From: Magnetococcales bacterium | GTDB lineage: Bacteria; Pseudomonadota; Magnetococcia; Magnetococcales; Magnetaquicoccaceae | Direction: 5' to 3' | Assembly: GCA_015229095.1 (NCBI GenBank) | Contig: JADGCE010000044.1 | Span: 9,149-18,288 of the forward strand | Length of the DNA stretch: 9,140 nt | Part shown: piece after piece, positions 1-6,301 of the stretch | How positions within the stretch are numbered: the stretch's first letter is position 1 | How the letters are laid out: each line of letters starts with the position of its first letter | Made by a program: the position numbers and the translations under genes | Notes under the pieces: model-generated | The model's input: the letters and a program-made list of their open reading frames with translations, nothing else | What the model was told of the DNA's origin: nothing | The model's database searches: none

Positions 1-711
1 GATGCCTTTCTCGCCTGCCGCTTTGTCATCGATCATCTCAAACGCCATGCCACCTTTTGGAAAAAAGAGATCCTCCTGTCTGGAGAGGAGCGATGGGTGC
101 AGGGTTGTCCCGGCTGTGAAGAGGCCGCCCATCAGTGGGATGCCTTGTACAACCGCGACGGCGCCCCGCAACCGGGCAACAACGGGCATGCCCAGCCTGC
201 CCCCCCCCACGCCCAACCGCTGGCGGATTGGAGAGGTCTGCGGGTAGGCCTCTTGACCTTGTCCGACAGTCGCACCCAAAGCACCGATCAAAGCGGCGCA
301 GCGTTGGCAACCCTGTTGTCGGATTGGGGGGCCACAATCACCCGTCGCGCCCTTCTCCCGGACGATCAATCCGCCATTCAAGAGCTTTTGTGCCAGTGGG
401 CGGACGGCCAACCGTTGGATATCATCGTTACCACCGGCGGCACCGGTCCGGGAGCGCGGGATGTCACCCCGGAGGCGACCCGCGCCGTCTGCAATCGGGA
501 ACTGCCCGGCTTTGCCGAGCTGATCCGGGCAGCCGGGCTGCAGCAAACCCGGAACGCCATCTTGACGCGCGGGGTCACCGCCGTGCGCGGCTCAACGATC
601 GTCATCAATCTGCCGGGTTCCACCCGTGGAGCCGTCCACAGCCTGCAAGCCGTCGCCGACCTGCTCCCCCATGCCCTGCGCATGGTCACGGGAGGCGGCC
701 ATGGCCCCTGA
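1..711 (+). CDS. MoaE-MogA fusion (5' partial): molybdopterin synthase large subunit tail joined to molybdopterin adenylyltransferase
   Basis: The reading frame is open from base 1, so the start is left of the window; 236 residues are visible. Visible residues 1-47 match the C-terminal end of MoaE, including the LK(x)6K pattern: K14 (bases 40-42) and K21 (61-63, in FWK) sit where E. coli MoaE has active-site Lys119 and Lys126, followed by the family's GExRW segment. MoaE transfers sulfur from MoaD thiocarboxylate to cPMP. Residues 48-80 are a Pro/Gln/Asn-rich linker. Residues 81-236 form a complete MoCF domain: VGLLTLSDS at 82-90, TTGGTGP at 144-150, RDVTPEAT at 153-160 and NLPGS at 203-207, as in MogA/MoaB, which adenylate molybdopterin before metal insertion. 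A GTG at base 97 would start a shorter protein, but it lies inside the MoaE homology. No canonical start lies between the linker and the Mog domain, supporting a true fusion. moeA follows 17 bases downstream. Confidence 0.85.
   Translation, partial: DAFLACRFVIDHLKRHATFWKKEILLSGEERWVQGCPGCEEAAHQWDALYNRDGAPQPGNNGHAQPAPPHAQPLADWRGLRVGLLTLSDSRTQSTDQSGAALATLLSDWGATITRRALLPDDQSAIQELLCQWADGQPLDIIVTTGGTGPGARDVTPEATRAVCNRELPGFAELIRAAGLQQTRNAILTRGVTAVRGSTIVINLPGSTRGAVHSLQAVADLLPHALRMVTGGGHGP
200..208 (+). other. Run of nine C in the MoaE-MogA linker
   Basis: Nine consecutive C lie in codons 67-70 of the visible fusion, exactly in the linker between the two domains. One C fewer would send the MoaE frame to a TAG at 245-247, just past the normal MoaE end. 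One C more would put it in the frame that stays open through moeA. The run is therefore either a possible slippage site or a possible sequencing error that decides whether the fusion exists. Confidence 0.8.
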
Positions 712-728
712 TAGGGAAGAGCGTAACC

Positions 729-1955
729 ATGATCTCTTTTTTTGAAGCAAAACGCCGCGTTCTTGAGCAAATCGAGGCCATCCAGGCACCGGTGGAACAT
801 CTCCCCTTGCAACAGGCTCTGGGGCGGGTGTTGGCGCAGCCCATCACCGCCCCGGAGCCTGTGCCCAACCATGCCAACTCTGCCATGGATGGCTATGCGC
901 TGCGTTCTGCCGATCTCTCTGCCACAGAACCCACCACCCTGCGCGTTGTTGCGGAGGTGCCCGCCGGGGCGCGGCTGGTGGCTCCCCTGCAAGCCGGTGA
1001 GGCGGCCCGCATCATGACGGGTGCCCCCATCCCCCCAGGCTGTGACTGCGTCATCATGCAGGAGCAGGTCCAACGCCAGGGGGAGCAACTGACCGTTCCC
1101 CCCGGTCAGCAGCCGGGTCAACATATCCGACCGGCCGGGGAGGATATCCAACGAGGTCAGGAAATTTTTCCCGCCGGACGGCGGTTGGGAGCGGCCGATT
1201 TGGGGCTGCTGACCTCAACAGGCCGGACAACAGTTCCCCTCTACCGCCGTATCCGGGTCGCCCTGCTCTCCACCGGCAATGAACTCTGCTCGCCGGGCAC
1301 CCCTCTGGAAGCCGGACAGCTGTACGACAGCAACCGTGCCGCCCTGCATGCCGCCCTGACCCTGTTGGGCGCGGAGGTGGTGGATTTGGGGGTGGTGCGT
1401 GATGAGCGTGTCGCGCTGGCAGCCGCGTTGAAACGGGGCAGCGAGGAGGCCGATGCCCTGATCAGCACCGGCGGTGTTTCGGTGGGCGACTACGACCTCG
1501 TCAAAGAGATGCTGGCCGCAGAGGGGGCCATTCACTTCTGGCAGGTCGCCATGAAACCCGGCAAACCCCAAGCCTATGGCCGCCTGGGCAATGCCCACTT
1601 TTTTGGCCTGCCGGGCAATCCCGTCTCCAGTCTCACCGTCTTTCTCCTGATCGTGCGGCCCGCCTTGCTCAAGCTGATGGGAACGACGCCACCACCGGAA
1701 AAACAGTTCCGGGCCTCCTTTGTGGGAGAGTGGTCCAAACGACACGCACGCATGGAATTTTTACGAGCGGTGGTCCACTTTGACAGCCGGGATGGCCAGA
1801 ACGGGCGCACCCCCTGGGTTGAGGTCACCGGGGCACAAGGGTCCGGCATTCTGACCAGTCTCGCCAAAGCCAACGCCTTTATCATCCTGCCAGAGGGACC
1901 ACTGCAGATTGCGGATGGCGACTGGGTAACCGTCCAATGGATCGACTATGACTGA
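729..1955 (+). CDS. moeA: Molybdopterin molybdenumtransferase MoeA
   Basis: A 408-residue cytoplasmic protein, close to the E. coli MoeA length (about 411). It inserts molybdenum into adenylated molybdopterin, the product of the MogA-type domain encoded just upstream. Signatures in order: NSAMDGYAL at 50-58, IMTGAP at 95-100, RPAGEDI at 134-140, the MoCF-domain stretch STGNE at 181-185, STGGVSVGDYD at 246-256, MKPGKP at 275-280, GLPGNPVSS at 293-301, and the C-terminal domain motif GSGILTSLAKAN at 371-382. The ATG at 729 is chosen because homology starts there (ISFFEAKRR) and a purine-rich AGGGAAGAG lies at 713-721. The same frame is open much further upstream, but that stretch overlaps the MogA domain and reads as shadow. 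The stop codon overlaps the start of moaC by 8 bases, which suggests translational coupling. Confidence 0.96.
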   Translation: MISFFEAKRRVLEQIEAIQAPVEHLPLQQALGRVLAQPITAPEPVPNHANSAMDGYALRSADLSATEPTTLRVVAEVPAGARLVAPLQAGEAARIMTGAPIPPGCDCVIMQEQVQRQGEQLTVPPGQQPGQHIRPAGEDIQRGQEIFPAGRRLGAADLGLLTSTGRTTVPLYRRIRVALLSTGNELCSPGTPLEAGQLYDSNRAALHAALTLLGAEVVDLGVVRDERVALAAALKRGSEEADALISTGGVSVGDYDLVKEMLAAEGAIHFWQVAMKPGKPQAYGRLGNAHFFGLPGNPVSSLTVFLLIVRPALLKLMGTTPPPEKQFRASFVGEWSKRHARMEFLRAVVHFDSRDGQNGRTPWVEVTGAQGSGILTSLAKANAFIILPEGPLQIADGDWVTVQWIDYD

Positions 1956-2430
1956 GCATTTAACCCATTTTGATGCGCAGGGTGCCACCCGCATGGTGGA
2001 TGTTTCCCACAAGGAGAGCAGCAGCCGGATGGCGGTGGCCACAGGCGAGGTTGTCATGCGGGAGGAGACTTTCCAACTCATCATGAATCGCCAGTTGAGC
2101 AAAGGGGATGTCCTGGAGGTGGCCCGTCTGGCGGGCATCATGGCGGCCAAGCGGGTGGACATGCTGATCCCCCTGTGTCACCAGCTCAACCTCACCTCCG
2201 TCGCCATTGAGTTTGAACCGGATGCCCCGCGCCATCGCATCGCCATCATCGCCCGAGTGCGCACAGTGGGCCAGACCGGTGTCGAAATGGAGGCCATGAC
2301 TGCGGTTTCCGTGGCGGGCTTGACCATCTATGACATGTGCAAGGCGGTTGACCGGGGCATGGAAATTGGCCGCATCCGGCTGCTGGAAAAAGCGGGGGGT
2401 AAAAGCGGCCATTTTGTGGCGGCTTCTTGA
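1948..2430 (+). CDS. moaC: Cyclic pyranopterin monophosphate synthase MoaC
   Basis: 160 residues, the usual MoaC length. MoaC converts 3',8-cyclo-7,8-dihydro-GTP, made by MoaA, into cPMP, the first stable pterin intermediate of Moco synthesis. Visible family signatures are MVDVSHK at 16-22, IPLCHQLNL at 74-82, GVEMEAMTAVSVAGLTIYDMCKAVD from 111 to 135, and LLEKAGGKSG at 145-154. D129 and K132 correspond to the catalytic Asp128 and Lys131 of the E. coli enzyme. The start ATG lies inside the last codons of moeA (8-base overlap) and has no clear Shine-Dalgarno of its own, so translation probably depends on ribosomes ending moeA. moaA follows after a 20-base gap. Nothing abnormal is seen. Confidence 0.97.
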   Translation: MTEHLTHFDAQGATRMVDVSHKESSSRMAVATGEVVMREETFQLIMNRQLSKGDVLEVARLAGIMAAKRVDMLIPLCHQLNLTSVAIEFEPDAPRHRIAIIARVRTVGQTGVEMEAMTAVSVAGLTIYDMCKAVDRGMEIGRIRLLEKAGGKSGHFVAAS

Positions 2431-2438
2431 CAATCAAT

Positions 2439-2445
2439 AAAGGGG
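2439..2445 (+). promoter_or_regulatory. Ribosome binding site of moaA, deciding its start
   Basis: AAAGGGG sits six bases before the ATG at 2452 and directly abuts the in-frame TTG at 2446. The spacing fits the ATG and rules out the TTG. Confidence 0.75.
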
Positions 2446-2451
2446 TTGACC

Positions 2452-3477
2452 ATGCTCACCGACTCTTTCGGGCGCACCATCCGCTATCTGCGGGTCTCGG
2501 TCACCGATCGCTGCAACCTGTTTTGTCGCTACTGCCGCTTGTCAACCGAGGAGATCCTGCCCAACAACAAGGAGATCCTTGACTTTGACGAACTGGTTCG
2601 CCTGTTGCGCATCTTTTTGGAGTTGGGTATTGAGCGTATTCGCCTGACGGGGGGTGAGCCCCTGCTGCGGCGCAATCTGGTGGGGTTGGTGCGCACGGTC
2701 AGCCGCCTGCCGGGCCTGCAGGAGCTGACGCTCACGACCAACGCCCTGTTGTTGGAACGCTATGCCGCCGCTTTGCAAGCCGCTGGATTGCGACGGGTCA
2801 ATATTTCCCTTGACAGCCTGGATCCCGATATTTTCGACACCATCACCCGCCGGGAGGGAGCGGCCCCCACCCCAGGCACGGGATTGCCCGCCGTGCTCGC
2901 CGGCATTGCCGCCGCCATCCGGGTTGGACTGCACCCCGTCAAGGTGAACATGGTTGTCATGCGGGGCATCAATGACCATGAAATTCCGGCGATGGTGCTC
3001 TTCGCCCAGCAACAGGGCGTGTTGCTGCGTTTTATCGAAACCATGCCCATCGGTGAAGCGGGCGTGGGAATGACCGACCATTTCATGCCCGCCGAGGAGA
3101 TTCTGGCGCGTATTCATCACCATTTCGGCAGCCAGTTGTTGCCCGCAACCGCCGACAAGGATGCCGGCCCGGCCCGTTATTTTAGTCGGGCGGGCACGGA
3201 GGCTGCCATCGGGGTCATCTCCGCCCGTTCACAACATTTTTGCTCCTCTTGCAACCGCATGCGTTTGACGGCCAAGGGCAACCTGGTCTATTGCCTGGGT
3301 CGACAGGATCGCATGGATCTGAAATCCTTGTTGCGCACCGGGGCCAGCGATGCAGAACTCAAAACAGCCATCCGTGCCGCCGTTGACCTGAAACCGGAAC
3401 GGCACGCCTTCGCGATGCAGGAGGGTGCCACCCCCCACTCCGCCATCCATGCCGCCATGTCCGCGCTGGGTGGATAG
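2452..3477 (+). CDS. moaA: GTP 3',8-cyclase MoaA (radical SAM)
   Basis: A 341-residue radical SAM enzyme (usual length about 330) that cyclises GTP to 3',8-cyclo-7,8-dihydro-GTP, the substrate of MoaC encoded just before it. The N-terminal SAM cluster motif CX3CX2C is C21, C25, C28 inside TDRCNLFCRYC, followed by LTGGEPLLR at 65-73. The second, substrate-binding 4Fe-4S cluster uses C264, C267 and C281 (CX2CX13C). The protein ends in Gly-Gly, the C-terminal motif known to matter for MoaA activity, so the 3' end looks intact. ATG 2452 is preferred over TTG 2446 because of the ribosome binding site spacing and because homology begins at DSFGR. It is the last gene of the plus-strand Moco set and runs into the double-hairpin junction. 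Confidence 0.97.
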   Translation: MLTDSFGRTIRYLRVSVTDRCNLFCRYCRLSTEEILPNNKEILDFDELVRLLRIFLELGIERIRLTGGEPLLRRNLVGLVRTVSRLPGLQELTLTTNALLLERYAAALQAAGLRRVNISLDSLDPDIFDTITRREGAAPTPGTGLPAVLAGIAAAIRVGLHPVKVNMVVMRGINDHEIPAMVLFAQQQGVLLRFIETMPIGEAGVGMTDHFMPAEEILARIHHHFGSQLLPATADKDAGPARYFSRAGTEAAIGVISARSQHFCSSCNRMRLTAKGNLVYCLGRQDRMDLKSLLRTGASDAELKTAIRAAVDLKPERHAFAMQEGATPHSAIHAAMSALGG

Positions 3478-3489
3478 CGTTTACTATCA

Positions 3490-3540
3490 GGGGTCCAGGG
3501 GGATTATCCCCCTGGCGGGGTCCAGGGGCAGAGCCCCTGG
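3490..3540. repeat. Double-hairpin intergenic repeat at the convergent junction
   Basis: Two perfect GC-rich hairpins in tandem fill the 65-base gap between moaA and the convergent kinase gene. Hairpin 1 is 3495-3503 paired with 3507-3515 (9 bp, TTA loop). Hairpin 2 is 3522-3529 paired with 3533-3540 (8 bp, AGA loop). Each is preceded by GGGGT. There is no T-run after either stem on either strand, so this is not a textbook intrinsic terminator, though its position fits a two-way stop or mRNA 3' end protection. Related copies lie at 8954-9007 (same orientation) and 9047-9093 (opposite orientation). Confidence 0.85.
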
Positions 3541-3542
3541 TG

Positions 3543-5156
3543 TCAAGCCACCGCCTCATTGAGAATTTCCAGCGCCTTGGCATACATGACCAGTTGTCGC
3601 TGCTCATCGTTGGCATGCAGGGGCAGCATGGATAAAAACAGCAACCCTTCAATCAATTGTATTTCTTTCACATCGAATTGCTGCGCGATCAGCCCGTCAA
3701 AATAGCGGGATACCGCCTGCAGGTGGGGCGCTTTGAAAATCCGATAGCGAATCCGGGGTGGCTCGCCCTCGGTGTATGTGACCTGTACCAGATCGTTGAC
3801 GATAAAATCATAATCCCCGTGGATGGAATGGCGCAACTTGGCCAGATCATATTTAAAATCCCCAAAGGCCTGCCCTCCCCAACCGCCACGGGGGTCCAAA
3901 AGTCGAACGATGCCGTTGTTGATATCAAATAAAATATTGGAAAAACAATAGTCCCCGTGAATCAGACAGTTGTCGGCCACGCGATACAAGGAGGGCACCT
4001 GGGCAAAGACACGGGGCCGCAGGGTTGACCAGTTGTGAACCCTTTGCCCATTGATCAGCACGACAGGCTCTGCAAACAGCCGACGAAAGAGAGGAGAGTG
4101 TTCCAGCAACGCCGCCAGGCGTGACTCGGTTTTATGGATATAGATGGTCTGATAACACTCCGGGGTGACCGGGCGCAACTCCTGCCGAAACAGCAGGGCA
4201 ACCTGCCACAGTTTGGCAATAATTTTTTCCAGCACGTTGGGGCGAAAATTGGCATACAGCCAGATCTCTGCCACGGTCTGATAGCCAAAATATTCCATGG
4301 TGACGAACGGGGCAGTGCCAGAGAGTTCATAATCGATAATGCGGGGAAAGAGCACCTGCAGATTTTTCGGCAGGTCGAGTTGCCAACGCACCTCATCGCA
4401 AAATTTTTCCACCCGCTGGCTTCTCTTGGTGATGGTTCCCAGCAGATCGTTGAATTCCAGACTGTTGAAATGGCGCGCCTCCAGGAGTCGTTTTTTGGAG
4501 GTTTGATATTTTTCAAAATGGCCAAAATCCAGCCATTGATCGGTCATGAGCACCGAGAGGGGGCGTCTGCTCTGATAAAACCGCAGCAGATCGGCAATCT
4601 CCAGGCGCGCCTTGCAGGAGCTAAAGTCGGCAAACAGGCGGATCTCTGAAAGAATATAAACCCCTACCAGGGCATGGACCGGGGCTTCCACCGGACATTT
4701 GTCGTGCAAGGCCATCACCCGGCCTGCCCCATCCACCTCGACAGTACACCATTTTTTGGGGTCGTTGAAATCGGCGGAGGCGACGACCACATCCTCCATG
4801 ACCAAACTTTCCTGGGCCAGATCCACCCAGGTATCGGCCAACACCACCACCACTTTGCCATGCCCGATGCCCTGCAACACCGTCAACAGGGAGTCACCGG
4901 GCCCTTTTTGAGGATCGACATCGACATAGTGCAGGGCGGTTTTGCTGGCAAAATAGCCGTCGAGCACCTCCCGGACCGTCTCTGCCCCATACCCCACAGC
5001 GACATGGATCTCCTGGATGTGCAGCTTGAGAAAATGGTTGATGATATAGAAAAGGATGGGACGGCCCTGGACCGGCACCAGACCGGTGGCAATCTCCCCG
5101 AACAGTTGGGCCATGCTGTCTTCAACCCGACCCGCCGTCAAGATTATCCCATGCAT
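3543..5156 (-). CDS. Two-domain protein: nucleotidyltransferase-like domain plus APH/choline-kinase-like phosphotransferase
   Basis: 537 residues, cytoplasmic, no signal peptide or membrane segment. Residues 1-218 look like a GT-A fold sugar nucleotidyltransferase: GIILTAGR at 3-10, LVPVQGRPIL at 26-35, a probable metal Asp D108 in LADT, and WLDFG at 208-212 with D210 at the second metal position. However, the glycine-rich GxGxR loop and the Lys normally found before LLPV are not recognisable. Residues about 219-537 resemble an aminoglycoside-phosphotransferase/choline-kinase fold: TITKRS with K244, hinge MEYFGY at 287-292, catalytic loop HGDYCFSN at 400-407, and D421 in DPRGG as metal ligand. 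The start overlaps the upstream nucleotidyltransferase by 13 bases, so the two are probably coupled. Similar proteins occur in capsule and surface-glycan loci. The substrate is unknown; phosphorylation of a sugar, polyol or small alcohol is an inference. The kinase half is less G+C-rich than its neighbours. Confidence 0.8.
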   Translation of the reverse strand: MHGIILTAGRVEDSMAQLFGEIATGLVPVQGRPILFYIINHFLKLHIQEIHVAVGYGAETVREVLDGYFASKTALHYVDVDPQKGPGDSLLTVLQGIGHGKVVVVLADTWVDLAQESLVMEDVVVASADFNDPKKWCTVEVDGAGRVMALHDKCPVEAPVHALVGVYILSEIRLFADFSSCKARLEIADLLRFYQSRRPLSVLMTDQWLDFGHFEKYQTSKKRLLEARHFNSLEFNDLLGTITKRSQRVEKFCDEVRWQLDLPKNLQVLFPRIIDYELSGTAPFVTMEYFGYQTVAEIWLYANFRPNVLEKIIAKLWQVALLFRQELRPVTPECYQTIYIHKTESRLAALLEHSPLFRRLFAEPVVLINGQRVHNWSTLRPRVFAQVPSLYRVADNCLIHGDYCFSNILFDINNGIVRLLDPRGGWGGQAFGDFKYDLAKLRHSIHGDYDFIVNDLVQVTYTEGEPPRIRYRIFKAPHLQAVSRYFDGLIAQQFDVKEIQLIEGLLFLSMLPLHANDEQRQLVMYAKALEILNEAVA

Positions 5157-5878
5157 GGCTGTTCTGCCTGTCGAAACCGTTCCAGCTCCTGGGGAGTGCC
5201 CAGGGGAATCAGCAGATCAACCGGATCCAACACAAAATGGCGGCCTTCCCGAATCAGCTGGTTGTACAAGGGGGCGATATAATACTCCCCGCCGTTCCGC
5301 TCCTGGCGGGCCAATGCCTGGCGGGCCACCCGCACAAAATCGGACCCCCGGCTGAAATGATAGAGCCCGGTCAGGGCATGATCGGCAATCCGGATTTTTT
5401 CGGCGGTCTCCTCCACCCGCCCGCCGGGATCGATGCGGGCAAAACTCCAATGGTTGCCCTCACCAGGAAACGAGCCCAGAATGCCATCCCGTTTTTCCCG
5501 GGGCTGTTGCAGGCGCCGGTGCAGGGTGGGAGAACGAAAGGCGGTATCAATGTTGAAGATAAGCAGGTCCGAGTCATGATCGATCCACTCGGTGGCGGCC
5601 AATACCGTCTCGGCCTGCCCTCCGGTGGGTTCCTCCAGGAGCACCCACCGGAAGGGACGCCCCGCCGTGGCCCGCTCCAGGCTGGCCTGCACCGGGGCGT
5701 TGCGCAGATGCTGGGCCAATCCGATAAAAATAATCTGTTCCGCCAGTGCCAGGGGCAGGCTGCCTACCGACCACTCCAGCAGGGTTTTCCCGTGGGCCTC
5801 CAATAAATATTTCGGGCCCTGGTATCCTGCCGCCGTAAACCGTTGACCCAGCCCCGCCATGGGAATGACAAAAACCAT
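5144..5878 (-). CDS. Sugar-nucleotide-type nucleotidyltransferase (NTP transferase family)
   Basis: A 244-residue single-domain protein of the NTP_transferase family that links an NMP to a phosphorylated sugar or similar compound. The N-terminal signature is canonical: IPMAGLGQRF at 5-14 for nucleotide binding, then PKYLL at 22-26 with the conserved Lys23. PTGGQAET at 84-91 and FNID at 108-111 (D111, metal) follow, and later ALTGLYHF at 168-175 and GGEYYIAPLYNQLI at 196-209. Near the end LGTPQELE replaces the common DxGTPxD, so a second metal Asp is not obvious. The start ATG shares one base with the stop of the HAD gene (TGATG), and its end overlaps the next gene by 13 bases, so it is inside a tightly coupled operon. 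Sugar and nucleotide specificity cannot be read from the sequence. Confidence 0.85.
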   Translation of the reverse strand: MVFVIPMAGLGQRFTAAGYQGPKYLLEAHGKTLLEWSVGSLPLALAEQIIFIGLAQHLRNAPVQASLERATAGRPFRWVLLEEPTGGQAETVLAATEWIDHDSDLLIFNIDTAFRSPTLHRRLQQPREKRDGILGSFPGEGNHWSFARIDPGGRVEETAEKIRIADHALTGLYHFSRGSDFVRVARQALARQERNGGEYYIAPLYNQLIREGRHFVLDPVDLLIPLGTPQELERFRQAEQPCMG

Positions 5879-6258
5879 CAGACCTGCCTTGCTTTTTGTT
5901 CCGAGGAGCAGGGCAGGTTGCTGCCGTCTGCCTCGATGCTCTCCCAGGATTCAAAACGCCAAGCGTTGTCATCCACATAGATGTCGGCCCAGGGCTTGCC
6001 GAAATGCAGTTCATCGTAGGGTATGCCGTGCCGATCCAACCACTCCAGGGTGATCCTGCCCAGGCGGGCAATCACCTTGCCGCTGTTGCCTTCACAGGTT
6101 TTCATATGGCGGGCCGTGTGGAGAATAATGGTGTGGCCGCTCTTTTTCAGTGCCGTCACCTTTTCCACCGCGCCCGGCAACGGCAACAGATCGGCATAAT
6201 TTTCTCCCTCTTTTTTGAGGGCACAGAGGACACCATCCAGGTCAAGACATATTCTCAT
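5878..6258 (-). CDS. HAD-superfamily phosphatase of the capsule-locus type
   Basis: 126 residues, a minimal HAD fold without a large cap domain. Motif I is CLDLDG at 4-9, with nucleophile D6 and acid/base D8. Motif II is HTAR at 47-50 (T48). Motif III Lys is probably K88 in FGKPW, and motif IV is D96-D97 in IYVDDNA. The whole pattern, including HMKTC at 51-55 and GKPWADIYVDDNA, matches small proteins usually annotated as capsular biosynthesis protein and found beside nucleotidyltransferases. It is predicted to remove a phosphate from a small phosphorylated intermediate. The start is set by AAAGGAG (6267-6273), eight bases upstream. The last 15 residues are polar and probably disordered. There is a 42-base gap to the glycosyltransferase gene and a one-base overlap with the next gene. 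Confidence 0.85.
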   Translation of the reverse strand: MRICLDLDGVLCALKKEGENYADLLPLPGAVEKVTALKKSGHTIILHTARHMKTCEGNSGKVIARLGRITLEWLDRHGIPYDELHFGKPWADIYVDDNAWRFESWESIEADGSNLPCSSEQKARQV

Positions 6259-6266
6259 CGCGCGCG

Positions 6267-6273
6267 CTCCTTT
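6267..6273 (-). promoter_or_regulatory. Ribosome binding site of the HAD phosphatase gene
   Basis: Read on the minus strand this is AAAGGAG, eight bases before the ATG at 6258. It is the strongest Shine-Dalgarno seen in the minus-strand operon and suggests independent initiation after the 42-base gap. Confidence 0.7.
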
Positions 6274-6277
6274 GTCC

Positions 6278-6301
6278 GCACTCCCGCCTGCCGGAGAGTG
6301 C
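6278..6301 (-). other. Small hairpin between glycosyltransferase stop and HAD gene
   Basis: GCACTC at 6278-6283 pairs with GAGTGC at 6296-6301, extended by CCG/CGG (6284-6286 with 6292-6294) across one bulged A. It touches the last base of the glycosyltransferase stop codon. No T-run follows on the minus strand, so it may mark mRNA processing rather than termination, or may be chance. Confidence 0.3.

Noticed and set aside
1215..1745. Antisense open frame inside moeA, and similar ones at 2542-3123, 4674-5282, 5237-5806 and 6367-7098
   Set aside because: All lie fully inside genes with strong family motifs and have shadow-type composition; none shows a domain.
135..1955. A 606-codon open frame covering moeA and most of the MogA region
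   Set aside because: Only the part from 729 matches MoeA. The 135-728 part is the other frame of the MoaE-MogA gene, is Arg/Pro-rich and has no family signature.
2446..2451. TTG at 2446 as the moaA start
   Set aside because: It directly abuts the AAAGGGG ribosome binding site, leaving no spacer, while the ATG at 2452 has a normal six-base spacer.
3478..3542. Canonical rho-independent terminator
   Set aside because: The stems are strong, but no run of T follows them on either strand, so I list the region as a repeat with possible terminator function.
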